DNA of 64,000 bases from assembly GCF_001724605.1 (NCBI RefSeq), contig NZ_MEEX01000008.1, forward strand, positions 62,001 to 126,000, read 5' to 3'. Below are positions 8,714 through 17,869 of this stretch, in pieces. The translations under genes and the position numbers were made by a program. This stretch comes from Phenylobacterium sp. SCN 70-31. Its GTDB lineage: Bacteria; Pseudomonadota; Alphaproteobacteria; Caulobacterales; Caulobacteraceae. The stretch's first letter is position 1. Each line of letters starts with the position of its first letter. The notes under the pieces were generated by a model. It saw only the letters and a program-made list of their open reading frames with translations, did no database searches and was not told the origin of the DNA.

Positions 8714-9514
8714 TCAGCTCGCCGGCGCCATGCCGCGGGCCATGTTGCGGGGGCTGGCGTCGCCGAGCTGAGAGCCGCCGTCCACGTCCAGGATCGTGCC
8801 GGTGATGTAGCGGGCCGCGTCGCTGCACAGGAAGACGGCCGCCTCGGCGATCTCCTCGACCTCGCCCCAGCGCTTCATGGGGATGCGGGCGTAATGCGCC
8901 TCCCGCGCGGCGGCGTCGGGAGCCAGGCGCGCCATGCCCTCGGTGTTGGCGATCGGACCGGGCGAGATACCCGTCACCCGAACGTCCGGTCCCCACTCCA
9001 TCGCCAGCACGCGGATGAGCTGGTTGATCCCGGCCTTGGCGGCGCAGGCGTGGATCTGGAGCGGCGACGGATTCACCGCCTGGCCCGCCGTGATGGCGAT
9101 CAGCGAGGCGCCCGGCAGGTTCAACAGGTCGTGGCAGCCGCGGAAGACGTTGAAGGTGCCGTTGAGGTCGATGTCCACGACGGTGCGGAACGCATTGGCC
9201 GACATGCCCAGGGCGGGCGCCAGGAAATTGCCCGCCGCGCCCGACACCACGATGTCCATCTTGCCCTGGTGGGCGACCACCTGCTCCATCGCCGTGCGGA
9301 TCGCGGCGTAGTCGCGGACATCGGCGGAGAGGCCGATGGCGTCGCGACCGATCTCGCGGGCGGCGTTGGCGGCCTTCTCGGGGTTGCGGCCGACGACGGC
9401 GACGCGGGCGCCGAGTTCGGCGAAGCGCTTGGCGATCCCCAGGTTGATGCCGCTGGTCCCGCCGGCGACGAAGGCCGACTTTCCGGCGAGCAGGTTTTCA
9501 CGGAACGGGCTCAT
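8714..9514 (-). CDS. SDR-family oxidoreductase, 2,4-dienoyl-CoA reductase-like
   Basis: The 266-residue protein is a short-chain dehydrogenase with the NAD(P)-binding motif GGTSGINLG near residue 18, SGAAGN replacing the usual NNAG, and the C-terminal SPGPIANTEG segment. The catalytic YxxxK motif is altered: the lysine is present (ACAAKAG) but an alanine stands where tyrosine is expected. That pattern occurs in 2,4-dienoyl-CoA reductases (DECR), which also share the GGTSGINLG start, so a role in unsaturated fatty acyl-CoA breakdown is likely. It is convergent with rho and monocistronic by position. Confidence 0.8.
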   Translation of the reverse strand: MSPFRENLLAGKSAFVAGGTSGINLGIAKRFAELGARVAVVGRNPEKAANAAREIGRDAIGLSADVRDYAAIRTAMEQVVAHQGKMDIVVSGAAGNFLAPALGMSANAFRTVVDIDLNGTFNVFRGCHDLLNLPGASLIAITAGQAVNPSPLQIHACAAKAGINQLIRVLAMEWGPDVRVTGISPGPIANTEGMARLAPDAAAREAHYARIPMKRWGEVEEIAEAAVFLCSDAARYITGTILDVDGGSQLGDASPRNMARGMAPAS

Positions 9515-9850
9515 GGGTTTCCTCCGCGGCCAAAGCCATTCTCTAGAATATACACCGTAAACGAGCCTGCCGCTGGGTCAGGGTCGTGATCCGGGTTTCA
9601 GAAGGAACGAACGGAAGAACCGAGTTCTTTTTGGGCGGAAAAACCAGAGCCTTTTCAAGGTCCGACATGAGGAATTCGCTCTGTAGAGAATTTGGGGCCG
9701 TGGGCTGATGGACGTCACTGCTCCCTGGCTCTACGAGCGGGATGTCGGCGCGAAGTCATACGCGTCCGGCGTGCTCGCAAGACAACCGCCGTTCGATGCG
9801 TGGGGTCCAACGGTTGGACTTTGGCCATACCGGTATTACGAGGTTTCGCC

Positions 9851-9864
9851 GTTTCACGTGAAAC
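9851..9864. other. parS centromere site 1
   Basis: The perfect 14-bp palindrome GTTTCACGTGAAAC with a following A matches the ParB/parS consensus TGTTTCACGTGAAACA at 15 of 16 positions. It is intergenic, about 5.6 kb from the putative origin and 7 kb from parB. Confidence 0.93.
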
Positions 9865-9959
9865 ATTCTCAGGGGTCTAAGCGTCGGCCGGTCCGGAATG
9901 GTATGCCTGCTTTGACGCGGCATGTTTTCCGGGCCGGGGATCGGGGCGCCTCCCGCCCC

Positions 9960-9973
9960 GTTTCACGTGAAAC
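9960..9973. other. parS centromere site 2
   Basis: A second GTTTCACGTGAAAC palindrome lies 109 bases from site 1. The flanking bases are C and G, so only the 14-bp core matches. The two sites form a close pair that could nucleate ParB spreading together. Confidence 0.9.
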
Positions 9974-9996
9974 GCGTGGGGCGGGAGACGTCACGA

Positions 9997-10965
9997 TCAT
10001 GGGATCAGAAGGCTCGCCCCGACGGTGGACCGGCTTTCCAGCGCCTCATGCGCCTTGCGGGCGTCCGCCAGCGGGAAGGTCTGGCCGATCTCGATCTTCA
10101 CCTTTCCCGAGGCCACGATGTCGAACACGGCGGCCGCCGACGCGTCCAGTTCCTCGGTGGTGGCCACATAGTCGAAAAGGGTGGGGCGGGTGAGATAGAG
10201 CGACCCACCCTGGGCGAGGCGTCCCGGCGCGAAGGGCGGGACCGGACCCGAGGCGTTGCCGAAGCTGACGAACAGCCCCCGGCGGGCCAGGCTGGCGAGC
10301 GTGCCTTCGAAGGTGTCCTTGCCCACGGAGTCGTAGGCGACCGGCACGCCCTTGCCCCCCGTGATCCGCCGCACCTCGGCCGCCACGTCCTGTTCGCGAT
10401 AGAGGACGACATGGTCGGCCCCAAGTTCGCGGGCCTTGGCCGCCTTGGCCTCGGACCCCACGGTTGCGATCACTTCGGCGCCCAGGGCCTTGAGCCACTG
10501 GGTCATGATCTGGCCGACCCCGCCGACGGCCGCGTGGACCAGCACGGTCTCGCCCGCCTTCACGGGATAGGTGCGGCGGATGAAGGCTTCGGTCGTCATG
10601 CCCTTGAGGAGGATCGCGGCGGCGATGCGCGAGTCGAAGCCGTCCGGAATCCGGACCGCGCGGTCGGCCGCGACCACGTTGGCTTCGGCGTAAGCTCCGA
10701 AGCCGCTCATGTACGCGACACGGTCGCCGACCTTGTGACGGACGACACCGTCCCCGACGGCTTGGATCACGCCGGCGGCCTCGCCGCCGGGGGTGCACGG
10801 CAGCTTCACGGGGTACAGCCCCGTGCGGTGGTAGGTGTCGATGAAGTTGATTCCCACCGCCTCGTGGCGGACGAGAACCTGACCGGGGCCGGGCTCGGGC
10901 GTGGGAAGGTCAACGACCTCCAGGACCTCGGGGCCGCCGGTGCGCTCGAAACGGATCGCCTTCAT
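9997..10965 (-). CDS. NADPH:quinone oxidoreductase (zinc-free medium-chain reductase family)
   Basis: The 322-residue protein belongs to the QOR branch of the medium-chain dehydrogenase/reductases, which reduce quinones or enones with NADPH. It shows GINFIDTYHRTGLYP near residue 39, PGGEAAGVIQAVG, and the nucleotide-binding AAVGGVGQ loop near residue 145. Zinc-ligand cysteines of alcohol dehydrogenases are absent, as expected. Its start codon overlaps the stop of the upstream dienelactone hydrolase gene (TGATG), so the two are co-translated. The physiological substrate is unknown. Confidence 0.9.
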   Translation of the reverse strand: MKAIRFERTGGPEVLEVVDLPTPEPGPGQVLVRHEAVGINFIDTYHRTGLYPVKLPCTPGGEAAGVIQAVGDGVVRHKVGDRVAYMSGFGAYAEANVVAADRAVRIPDGFDSRIAAAILLKGMTTEAFIRRTYPVKAGETVLVHAAVGGVGQIMTQWLKALGAEVIATVGSEAKAAKARELGADHVVLYREQDVAAEVRRITGGKGVPVAYDSVGKDTFEGTLASLARRGLFVSFGNASGPVPPFAPGRLAQGGSLYLTRPTLFDYVATTEELDASAAAVFDIVASGKVKIEIGQTFPLADARKAHEALESRSTVGASLLIP

Positions 10966-11660
10966 CAGCCGACCGTCCGCTTGAAGAACGCCAGGGTGCG
11001 TTCGCCGGCCGTGGTCGCATCGCCGGCATGGTAGTGCTCGCCGCCGACGCGGGCGAAGGCGTGATCGCGACCCGGATAGGTGTGGATTTCGACCTGGGGG
11101 TGGTCCTTGAGCGCCTTGACGATGATGGCCTGGGCCTCCTTGGGCACAAAGGCGTCTTCCTCGGCGATGTGCATCAGCAGCGGGCGGGTCAGCTTCTCGG
11201 CTTCACCCACCAGATTCTCGATGCCGACGCCGTAGTACGACACCGCCGCGTCGACATCGGTGCGCGTGGCGGTGAGGAAGGCGAGCTTGCCGCCGAGGCA
11301 GAAGCCGACCGATCCGACCTTTCCGGTCGAGCCGGCGTCGGCGCGGATCGCAGTGATGGTGGCCTGGAGATCCTTCACCCCGAGGTCGGTGTCGAAGGCG
11401 TTGAACAGTTCGAACGCCTTCTTCCACTCCGCTTCGGACTGGTCGGTGATGTCGATGTCGGGCTCGATGCGCCAGAACAGGTCGGGGCAGATCGCGAGGT
11501 AGCCCTGGGCGGCCAGGCCGTCGGTGATGTCGCGCATCACCTGGTTCACGCCGAAGATCTCCTGGATCACCACCACGGCCGGAGCCGTTGCGGCGGCCGG
11601 GCGGGCGACATAGGCCGAAAAATCGCCGTCCGGCGTCTTGATGCTGATCCGTTCGCCCAT
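10965..11660 (-). CDS. Dienelactone hydrolase family protein
   Basis: This is a 231-residue alpha/beta-hydrolase of the DLH type. The nucleophilic cysteine lies in GFCLGGKLA near residue 118, with a later GRDHAF segment carrying the catalytic histidine and VVIQEIFGVNQ near the N-terminus. Family members open dienelactones in aromatic catabolism, but many are general esterases; nothing nearby suggests an aromatic pathway. It is the first gene of a two-gene minus-strand unit with the quinone oxidoreductase and diverges from the DUF6489-mnmE unit. Confidence 0.9.
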   Translation of the reverse strand: MGERISIKTPDGDFSAYVARPAAATAPAVVVIQEIFGVNQVMRDITDGLAAQGYLAICPDLFWRIEPDIDITDQSEAEWKKAFELFNAFDTDLGVKDLQATITAIRADAGSTGKVGSVGFCLGGKLAFLTATRTDVDAAVSYYGVGIENLVGEAEKLTRPLLMHIAEEDAFVPKEAQAIIVKALKDHPQVEIHTYPGRDHAFARVGGEHYHAGDATTAGERTLAFFKRTVG

Positions 11661-11755
11661 GATCTCTTCCTCGCTCTCAATTGCGTCCGACCGGTACTAG
11701 CGCATCGGCGCGGCTCACGGCCATATGGGGTCGGATCAAAGAAGGGCGAGACGTC

Positions 11756-11989
11756 ATGAAGATGACCATCGAGGTGGACTGCTCCCCGGAGGAGGCGCGC
11801 CGTTTCCTGGGCCTGCCCGACGTGAGCACCCTGAACGATCATCTCGTGTCCGAGATGAGCAAGCGCATCGACGCCAACATGTCGCTGCTCAACCCCGAGG
11901 AGTTCATGAAAAACTGGATGAGCTTCGGCACGGGGGCGCAGGAGCAGTTCCGCAAGTTCATGGAGGCCGCGACGACGACGCGGCGATGA
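11756..11989 (+). CDS. Small conserved protein, DUF6489-like
   Basis: The 77-residue product begins [20 protein letters not shown] and is rich in charged residues and methionine. It resembles the small alphaproteobacterial DUF6489 proteins found upstream of mnmE; no function is known to me. No membrane segment or signal peptide is seen. The stop codon overlaps the mnmE start (ATGA), so it is translationally coupled to mnmE. The start chosen is the ATG at 11756 with upstream GAAGGGCGAG as a plausible ribosome-binding site. Confidence 0.75.
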   Translation: MKMTIEVDCSPEEARRFLGLPDVSTLNDHLVSEMSKRIDANMSLLNPEEFMKNWMSFGTGAQEQFRKFMEAATTTRR

Positions 11990-13323
11990 CCGACACCATC
12001 TTCGCCCCCGCGACGGCCGCGGGCCGGGCCGCGGTGGCGGTGGTGCGGATTTCGGGGCCACGGACCCAACCTGTGCTGGAGGCCCTGATCGGTGGCGTTC
12101 CCCCTGCGCGGCGGGCGGTGCTGAAGCGGCTGGAGGACAGCGAGGGGCGGACGATCGACGAAGCCCTGGTCCTCTTCTTCGAGGGCCCCGCCAGCTACAC
12201 CGGCGAGGACGCCGCCGAGTTTCACGTGCACGGCGGGGTCGCGGTGATGGACGCGCTGACTCTCGAACTGTCCGGCCTGGGGCTGAGGCTGGCCGAGCCC
12301 GGGGAGTTCACCCGTCGCGCCTTCGAGAACGGCAAGCTCGACCTGACCCAGGCCGAGGGTGTGGCCGATCTCGTGGACGCCGAGACGGAAGGGCAGCGAC
12401 GTCAGGCCCTGGACCAGTTGGGCGGGCGGCTGTCCGAGGTTCAGGCGAGGTGGTCGGACGCCCTGATCGAAGCCCTGGCGATGCTGGAGGCCGCCGTCGA
12501 TTTCCCCGACGAAGAGGTCCCCGCGGAAGTCGCAGATCGCGCGCGGCCCGTTCTGGCTGGACTGGTGGCCGAGCTGGAGGCCGCGGCGGCGGACGCGGAG
12601 CGGGGAGAGCGTGTCCGCGAGGGCTATCGGATCGCCCTGATCGGCGCGCCGAACGCCGGCAAGAGTACGTTGCTGAACGCCCTGGCCGGGCGGGACGCCG
12701 CCATCGTGACCGCGACCCCGGGAACCACGCGGGACATTATCGAGGTTCCGCTGGTGCTGGCCGGCTACAAGGTGCTGATCGCCGACACGGCCGGCCTGCG
12801 CGAGACGGCCGACGAGATCGAGGCCGAGGGCGTGCGACGGGCGCGCACCTGGGCGGCGGGCGCGGACCTGCGGCTGTGGCTGGTGGACGGGTCCGGCGAG
12901 GCGCCGGCGACCGCGCCGCTGGAGCTGCGCGAGGACGACCTCTGCCTGATCACCAAGCGCGACCTCGAGGCCGGCGCCGGCGGGCCCTGGGCCGCGGCGC
13001 AGGCGAAGCGGCTGGGCCTGGGCGTGGCCGAGTTCACCACCCGGGGCCCTGGCGACCTGGCCTGGCTGGAATCGACCCTCGAGGAGCGGGTGATCGACGC
13101 CCTGGCCGCCGCGACGCCCCCGGCGGCGACGCGGTTGCGGCATCAGGAACTGCTCATCGAGGCCGCCGACCGGCTCCGGCACGCTCTGGCGCAGACCCAG
13201 CATCTGGAACTGGCGGCCGAAGATGTCCGCCTGGCCGCGCGGGCCCTGGACAGGATCACGGGGCGGATCGATCCGGAGCAGGTCCTGGGCCGCATCTTCG
13301 CGAGCTTCTGCATCGGGAAGTAG
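11986..13323 (+). CDS. mnmE: tRNA modification GTPase MnmE (TrmE)
   Basis: MnmE works with MnmG to install 5-carboxymethylaminomethyl groups on wobble uridine of certain tRNAs, using GTP hydrolysis and a folate donor. The 445-residue protein has the N-terminal folate-binding domain ([20 protein letters not shown]), the inserted G domain with P-loop GAPNAGKST near residue 220, the GTTRD switch, DTAG, and TKRD in place of the usual NKxD. The obligatory C-terminal motif CIGK closes the protein. It lies 73 bases before mnmG, its partner subunit, with a parS site in the gap. Confidence 0.96.
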   Translation: MTDTIFAPATAAGRAAVAVVRISGPRTQPVLEALIGGVPPARRAVLKRLEDSEGRTIDEALVLFFEGPASYTGEDAAEFHVHGGVAVMDALTLELSGLGLRLAEPGEFTRRAFENGKLDLTQAEGVADLVDAETEGQRRQALDQLGGRLSEVQARWSDALIEALAMLEAAVDFPDEEVPAEVADRARPVLAGLVAELEAAAADAERGERVREGYRIALIGAPNAGKSTLLNALAGRDAAIVTATPGTTRDIIEVPLVLAGYKVLIADTAGLRETADEIEAEGVRRARTWAAGADLRLWLVDGSGEAPATAPLELREDDLCLITKRDLEAGAGGPWAAAQAKRLGLGVAEFTTRGPGDLAWLESTLEERVIDALAAATPPAATRLRHQELLIEAADRLRHALAQTQHLELAAEDVRLAARALDRITGRIDPEQVLGRIFASFCIGK

Positions 13324-13352
13324 CGCCGTACCGCGTGAAGCTCCCGGCATGG

Positions 13353-13366
13353 GTTTCACGTGAAAC
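13353..13366. other. parS centromere site 3
   Basis: GTTTCACGTGAAAC followed by A lies in the 73-base gap between mnmE and mnmG. It matches the parS consensus at 15 of 16 positions. The gap appears to be largely occupied by this site and the mnmG leader. Confidence 0.92.
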
Positions 13367-13396
13367 ATCGAGGCTTTTCGCCTATATGCCCGCGGC

Positions 13397-15259
13397 ATGA
13401 CCTGTCCGGAAAAGACCTGGGACGTGATCGTTATCGGCGGGGGACACGCCGGCTGTGAGGCCGCCGCCGCCGCCGCACGATTCGGCGCGCGCACCTTGCT
13501 GCTCACCCACAAGGTCGAGACCATTGGCGAAATGAGCTGCAACCCGGCCATCGGCGGGCTGGGAAAAGGCCACCTGGTCCGGGAGATCGACGCCCTGGAT
13601 GGCGTGATGGGGCGCCTGGCCGACGTGGCCGGCATCCAGTTTCGGCTCCTGAACCGCTCCAAGGGTGCAGCGGTCCGCGGCCCTCGCAGCCAGATCGACC
13701 GCCGCCTGTACCGGGAAGCCATGCAGGCCGAGCTGGCGGCGACCCCGAACCTGACCATCCGGGCCGAGGCGGTCGAGGATCTGATCGTGAAGGCCGGGCG
13801 CGTCGCGGGCGTGGCGGGGGTGTCGGGTGAAGTCTATCGGGCCGGGCGCGTCGTGCTGACCACGGGCACGTTCCTGAAGGGAATCATCCATCAGGGCGAG
13901 AGCCGCATCCCCGCCGGCCGCATCGGCGACGCCCCCGCCATCGGACTCGCCGACCGTCTCTATGGCCTGGGATTGGCGATGGGGCGGCTCAAGACGGGCA
14001 CGCCGGCGCGCCTGGACGGATCGACCATCGCCTGGGACCGGCTGGAGATGCAGGCGGCGGACGCCGAGCCGCAGCCGTTCTCGTTCCTGACCGATCGCAT
14101 CACCACGCCGCAGATCGAATGCGGTATCACCTGGACCACCGAAGAGACCCACCGGATCATCGCCGAACGGCTCGAGGAATCGGCGGTCTACGGTGGGCGT
14201 ATCTCAGGGCGAGGGCCGCGGTACTGCCCTTCGATCGAAGACAAGGTGGTGCGGTTCCGCGACAAGACCAGCCACCAGATCTTCCTGGAGCCCGAGGGGC
14301 TGGACGACGACACCGTCTATCCGAACGGGATCTCGACGTCGGTCTCGGCCGAGACCCAGGATCTGTTCCTGAGCACCATCCCGGGCCTGGAAGCCGTGCG
14401 GGTGCGGCGGCACGGCTACGCCATCGAGTACGACTACGTCGATCCCCGCGAACTGTACCCGACCCTGGAGGCGAAGCGCCTGCCGGGCCTGTACCTGGCG
14501 GGCCAGATCAACGGGACCACGGGCTACGAAGAAGCCGGGGCGCAGGGGCTGGTGGCGGGTCTGAACGCAGCCCGGTCGGCGTCGGGGGCCGAGCCGGCGC
14601 AGTTCGCCCGGGACGAGGCCTATATCGGCGTGCTGATCGACGATCTTGTCACTCGCGGCGTGACCGAGCCCTATCGGATGTTCACCAGCCGCGCCGAGTT
14701 CCGACTGACCCTGCGCGCCGACAACGCCGACCAGCGCCTGAGCGGCAAGGGCGTCGGTCTGGGCGTCGTAGGTTCGCGGCGGGCCGAGGCGTTTCACGTG
14801 AAACAGGCGGCTCTGGATGCGGCGCGGTCGCGGGCGCGCGAGTTGCGGCTGACACCGGCGGAGGCGGCGCGCGCAGGCCTGCCGGTGAAGGCCGACGGCC
14901 AGCGCCGGAACCTGATGGAGCTGCTGGCGTATCCGACGATCGGCTTCGAGGACCTGGCGCGGATCTGGCCCGAGATCGGCGACTGGTCCGGCCCGGTGCG
15001 CGAACAGGTGGAGATCGACGCGGGCTATGCCGGATATCTGGACCGCCAGGCGGCCGACGCCGAGGCGTTCCGCCGCGACGAGGCCCTGCGGCTGCCGGCC
15101 GATCTGGACTATGCCGCCATCGGCGGCCTCTCCAACGAAGTGCGCGAGAAGCTGGCCCACGTCCGCCCGCTCACCCTGGGCCAGGCCGCAAGGATCGAGG
15201 GCGTGACGCCGGGGGCGCTGACGGCGCTGCTGGCTCACGTGCGCCGCCGGGCGGCGTGA
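13397..15259 (+). CDS. mnmG: tRNA uridine-5-carboxymethylaminomethyl modification enzyme MnmG (GidA)
   Basis: MnmG is the FAD/NADH-dependent partner of MnmE in tRNA wobble-uridine modification. The 620-residue protein opens with the FAD-binding [14 protein letters not shown] near residue 12, then [25 protein letters not shown], and [17 protein letters not shown] near residue 369. A parS palindrome is embedded in the coding sequence near residue 467, where it encodes FHVK, which shows centromere DNA constraining a coding region. The gene is followed by rsmG, parA and parB with overlaps, forming a conserved origin-proximal operon. Confidence 0.96.
   Translation: MTCPEKTWDVIVIGGGHAGCEAAAAAARFGARTLLLTHKVETIGEMSCNPAIGGLGKGHLVREIDALDGVMGRLADVAGIQFRLLNRSKGAAVRGPRSQIDRRLYREAMQAELAATPNLTIRAEAVEDLIVKAGRVAGVAGVSGEVYRAGRVVLTTGTFLKGIIHQGESRIPAGRIGDAPAIGLADRLYGLGLAMGRLKTGTPARLDGSTIAWDRLEMQAADAEPQPFSFLTDRITTPQIECGITWTTEETHRIIAERLEESAVYGGRISGRGPRYCPSIEDKVVRFRDKTSHQIFLEPEGLDDDTVYPNGISTSVSAETQDLFLSTIPGLEAVRVRRHGYAIEYDYVDPRELYPTLEAKRLPGLYLAGQINGTTGYEEAGAQGLVAGLNAARSASGAEPAQFARDEAYIGVLIDDLVTRGVTEPYRMFTSRAEFRLTLRADNADQRLSGKGVGLGVVGSRRAEAFHVKQAALDAARSRARELRLTPAEAARAGLPVKADGQRRNLMELLAYPTIGFEDLARIWPEIGDWSGPVREQVEIDAGYAGYLDRQAADAEAFRRDEALRLPADLDYAAIGGLSNEVREKLAHVRPLTLGQAARIEGVTPGALTALLAHVRRRAA
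14791..14804. other. parS centromere site 4, inside mnmG
   Basis: GTTTCACGTGAAAC plus A sits within the mnmG reading frame and is translated as part of AFHVKQ. It is the closest parS to parAB (about 1.1 kb upstream of parA) and 10.5 kb from the putative origin. Confidence 0.92.
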
Positions 15260-15306
15260 TGGGCGGTCGCGCCCCCTCCACCGCGTCGTGGTCCTCCCCC
15301 GTTCGC

Positions 15307-15942
15307 ATGGCCGAGGCCGTCACCGACGCCGCCTCGTTCCAGGCCGTCAGCGGCGCGACGCCCGAGCAGATGGCCGACCTCTCGCGATTCCTGGAGAGGC
15401 TCACCGCCGGCAACGCGGTCATGAACCTGGTCGGGCCGGCCACGATCCCCGACTTCTGGAATCGTCACGCCTGGGACTCGGCCCAGCTGCTGGCGCTCGC
15501 GCCGGAGGCCAGGGTGTGGGCCGATCTGGGCGCGGGTGCGGGGTTTCCTGGTCTGGTCCTGGCCATCCTGGGCAAGAGACAATCCAGCTTCCACGTCCAT
15601 CTCGTAGAGAGTATGGCCAAGCGGTGTCGCTTCCTGGCCGAGGTGGTCGACAGGCTGGATCTTCCGGCCACGGTTCACAACGCGAGGGCGGAAAACCTGG
15701 ATCTCGCTGTGGACATCGTCACCGCGCGGGCTTGCGCGCCGTTGTCGCGCCTGCTCGGGTATGCCCAGCCCTACTTCCGCAAGGGCGCTGTCGGTCTGTT
15801 TCTCAAGGGACAAGATGTTGCGTCCGAGATGGAGGAGGCAACGAAATCTTGGGAATTTTCGGCGAACATAGTACCGTCTCTGTCTGACGCCAGGGGACGT
15901 ATCGTGCGAGTGAGGAGACTGGGTCGTGCCCGGAAGTCCTGA
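15307..15942 (+). CDS. rsmG: 16S rRNA (guanine527-N7)-methyltransferase RsmG (GidB)
   Basis: RsmG methylates G527 of 16S rRNA with S-adenosylmethionine. The protein shows the SAM-binding WADLGAGAGFPGLVLAI, the HNARAENL turn and the TARACAPL motif typical of the family. From the ATG at 15307 it has 211 residues, close to the usual length. An in-frame ATG at 15259 overlapping the mnmG stop (TGATG) would add 16 residues and imply coupling; neither has a clear ribosome-binding site. Its end overlaps the parA start by 17 bases. Confidence 0.9.
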   Translation: MAEAVTDAASFQAVSGATPEQMADLSRFLERLTAGNAVMNLVGPATIPDFWNRHAWDSAQLLALAPEARVWADLGAGAGFPGLVLAILGKRQSSFHVHLVESMAKRCRFLAEVVDRLDLPATVHNARAENLDLAVDIVTARACAPLSRLLGYAQPYFRKGAVGLFLKGQDVASEMEEATKSWEFSANIVPSLSDARGRIVRVRRLGRARKS

Positions 15943-16792
15943 GTCGGACCCCCGATCCCGCGCCGCGTCGGACCTGACGTCCGATCGGGGACTGCGCGTC
16001 CTCGTGGTGGCCAACCAGAAGGGCGGGGTGGGCAAGACGACGACAGCCATCAACCTGGGTACGGCGCTGGCCGCCGTGGGCGAGCGGGTGCTGCTGATCG
16101 ATTCCGATCCTCAGGGCAACGCGTCCACCGGCCTGGGCGTGGGCCGGGCGCAACGCCGGACCACACTCTACGACGTCCTGATGGGCGAACGCTCGGTGAG
16201 CGACGCGGTGGTGAAGACCTCGGTGCCGGGCCTGGAGCTGGTGCCGTCCGACCCCGACCTGTCGGGCGTGGAGCTTGAGCTGGGCCAGCAGGCCCGCCGT
16301 TCGTTCAAGCTGCGCGACGCGCTGGCTCCGCTGCGGGCGAGCCGAGGGTACACCTATGTCCTGATCGACTGTCCGCCGTCGCTGAACCTGCTCACCGTCA
16401 ACGCCATGGCGGCGGCGGACGCGGTGCTGGTGCCGTTGCAGTGCGAGTTCTTCGCGCTGGAGGGCCTGACCCAGCTCATGCGCACCATCGACCTCGTGCG
16501 CGGCAGCCTGAATCCGGCGCTGGAGCTTCAGGGCGTGGTGCTGACCATGTACGACCGCCGCAACGCGCTTTCGGCCCAGGTGGCGAACGACGTGCGTGGC
16601 CACTTCGGAGAGACGGTCTACGAGACGGTGATCCCGCGGAACGTGCGGGTGTCGGAGGCGCCGTCCTTCGGCAAGCCGGCGCTGGTCTACGACCTGAAAT
16701 GCGCCGGCAGCCAGGCGTACCTGAAGCTGGCGCGTGAAGTGGTGCTGCGCGAGCGGCGGCGGCGCGCCGTGCAACCGATGGAAGTGAGCTGA
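15926..16792 (+). CDS. parA: Chromosome partitioning ATPase ParA (Soj)
   Basis: ParA is the DNA-binding ATPase whose gradient moves the ParB-parS complex to the new pole. The 288-residue protein has the deviant Walker A motif KGGVGKTTT near residue 32, the DSDPQGNASTGLG motif (Walker A') near residue 61 and YVLIDCPPSL (Walker B). The start is a GTG with GAGGAG at good spacing; about 21 residues precede the conserved core, slightly more than in C. crescentus ParA. It overlaps rsmG by 17 bases and its stop overlaps the parB start (TGATG). Confidence 0.95.
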   Translation: MPGSPESDPRSRAASDLTSDRGLRVLVVANQKGGVGKTTTAINLGTALAAVGERVLLIDSDPQGNASTGLGVGRAQRRTTLYDVLMGERSVSDAVVKTSVPGLELVPSDPDLSGVELELGQQARRSFKLRDALAPLRASRGYTYVLIDCPPSLNLLTVNAMAAADAVLVPLQCEFFALEGLTQLMRTIDLVRGSLNPALELQGVVLTMYDRRNALSAQVANDVRGHFGETVYETVIPRNVRVSEAPSFGKPALVYDLKCAGSQAYLKLAREVVLRERRRRAVQPMEVS

Positions 16793-17661
16793 TGGCCGAG
16801 AACCGCAGGGGCCTGGGCCGGGGCCTGTCGGCCCTGTTGGGCGAAGCCGAGGAGATCGCCCACGCCGTACCGCCCGACGAAGGCGTCCGCGAGATTCCGA
16901 TCGAGCTGATCCACCGTAACCCCGAGCAACCGCGCCAGTCCTTCCGCGAGGAAGATCTCGAGGAGCTGTCGACGTCGATCCGCGAGAAGGGCGTACTTCA
17001 GCCCATACTGGTGCGGCCGTCGCCGATCACGTCCGGAGAGTACGAGATCGTCGCCGGTGAGCGCCGCTGGCGCGCGGCGCAGCGGGCCGGCGTGGGCGTG
17101 CTCCCGGCGCTGGTGCGAAACCTCGCCGACGAGAAGGTGCTGGAAGTCGCCATCGTCGAGAACGTCCAGCGCGCGGACCTGAATCCGATGGAAGAGGCCC
17201 GGGCCTACCAGGCGCTGAAGGACCGCTTCGGCCATACCCAGGACCAGATGGCCTCGGCCGTTGGCAAGAGTCGCAGCCACGTGGCCAACACCCTGCGCCT
17301 GCTGCAACTGCCCGAACGGGTGCAGGAACACCTCGTCCACGGCCGGCTGACGGCGGGCCATGCGCGGGCGCTGCTGTCGGTCGACGATCAGGAGACGCTG
17401 GCCGACCTGATGGTGGATCGGCAGATCTCGGTGCGCGAAGCCGAGCGCATCGCCCGCGGCGGAAGCGCCCCCGCCCCGAAGAAGGCCAGCGGGCCGCGCA
17501 AGGCGAAGGACGCCGACACGGTCGCGCTGGAGACCGACCTGGAGGAATCCCTGGGCATGAGCGTCGATGTCGCCGATCGCGGCGGGGTGGGCGAGGTCCG
17601 CATCCGCTACGCGACCCTGGAACAACTCGACGAAATCTGCCGCCGGCTGACCCGAGGGTGA
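16792..17661 (+). CDS. parB: Chromosome partitioning protein ParB (parS-binding CTPase)
   Basis: ParB binds parS, slides as a CTP-dependent clamp and recruits ParA. The 289-residue protein begins with GRGLGRGLSALLG (ParA-contact region), then IHRNPEQPRQSF, the CTP-binding boxes including GERRWRAAQRAG near residue 87 and ENVQRADLNP near residue 123, and a helix-turn-helix (MASAVGKSRSHVANTLRLL). A basic, alanine/lysine-rich linker precedes the C-terminal dimerisation domain. The four parS sites upstream are its expected targets. Confidence 0.96.
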   Translation: MAENRRGLGRGLSALLGEAEEIAHAVPPDEGVREIPIELIHRNPEQPRQSFREEDLEELSTSIREKGVLQPILVRPSPITSGEYEIVAGERRWRAAQRAGVGVLPALVRNLADEKVLEVAIVENVQRADLNPMEEARAYQALKDRFGHTQDQMASAVGKSRSHVANTLRLLQLPERVQEHLVHGRLTAGHARALLSVDDQETLADLMVDRQISVREAERIARGGSAPAPKKASGPRKAKDADTVALETDLEESLGMSVDVADRGGVGEVRIRYATLEQLDEICRRLTRG

Positions 17662-17672
17662 GGGCAATTTCT

Positions 17673-17701
17673 ATGAATGTGGACGGGAGGCCCACATTCA
17701 T
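17673..17701. repeat. 10-bp inverted repeat after parB
   Basis: ATGAATGTGG (17673-17682) and CCACATTCAT (17692-17701) form perfect arms around a 9-base loop, 11 bases after the parB stop. parB and opgH converge here. There is no T-run on either strand, so it may be a Rho-assisted terminator or a protein-binding site. The rest of 17662-17869 shows no gene. Confidence 0.6.
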
Positions 17702-17869
17702 GGCCTGCATCGTCAAGCATGCGCTGAAGATTTCAGACCCTGAGAGTAGGCTTGGCGACCTCATAAGGGCGAGACGGAGGCGTGTGCAGAGTCCGGTCTG
17801 GCGCACGCAGCGGGCGCAACGACAACCACCGTCGAGTCTTTCGGCGCTGACGCGTCTGACCGTCGGAGT

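Larger units (their letters stand above)
9515..9996. other. 482-bp gene-free region holding two parS sites
   Basis: No credible coding sequence is present; short plus-strand frames here have no family features. It contains two parS palindromes (9851 and 9960), a locally AT-richer stretch (about 9590-9700), and two copies of the 8-mer ATTCTCTA in opposite orientation (9538-9545 plus, 9684-9691 minus). The region is upstream of the SDR gene and downstream of the quinone oxidoreductase, so it likely also holds the SDR promoter. Confidence 0.7.

Noticed and set aside
9708..10193. Plus-strand frame across the two parS sites
   Set aside because: It contains both parS palindromes translated as FHVK/VSRET, and runs antisense into the quinone oxidoreductase gene.
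12219..12231. Possible fifth parS (GTTTCACGTGCAC) in mnmE
   Set aside because: Only one half of the palindrome is intact; the sequence encodes the conserved EFHVHGG motif of MnmE.
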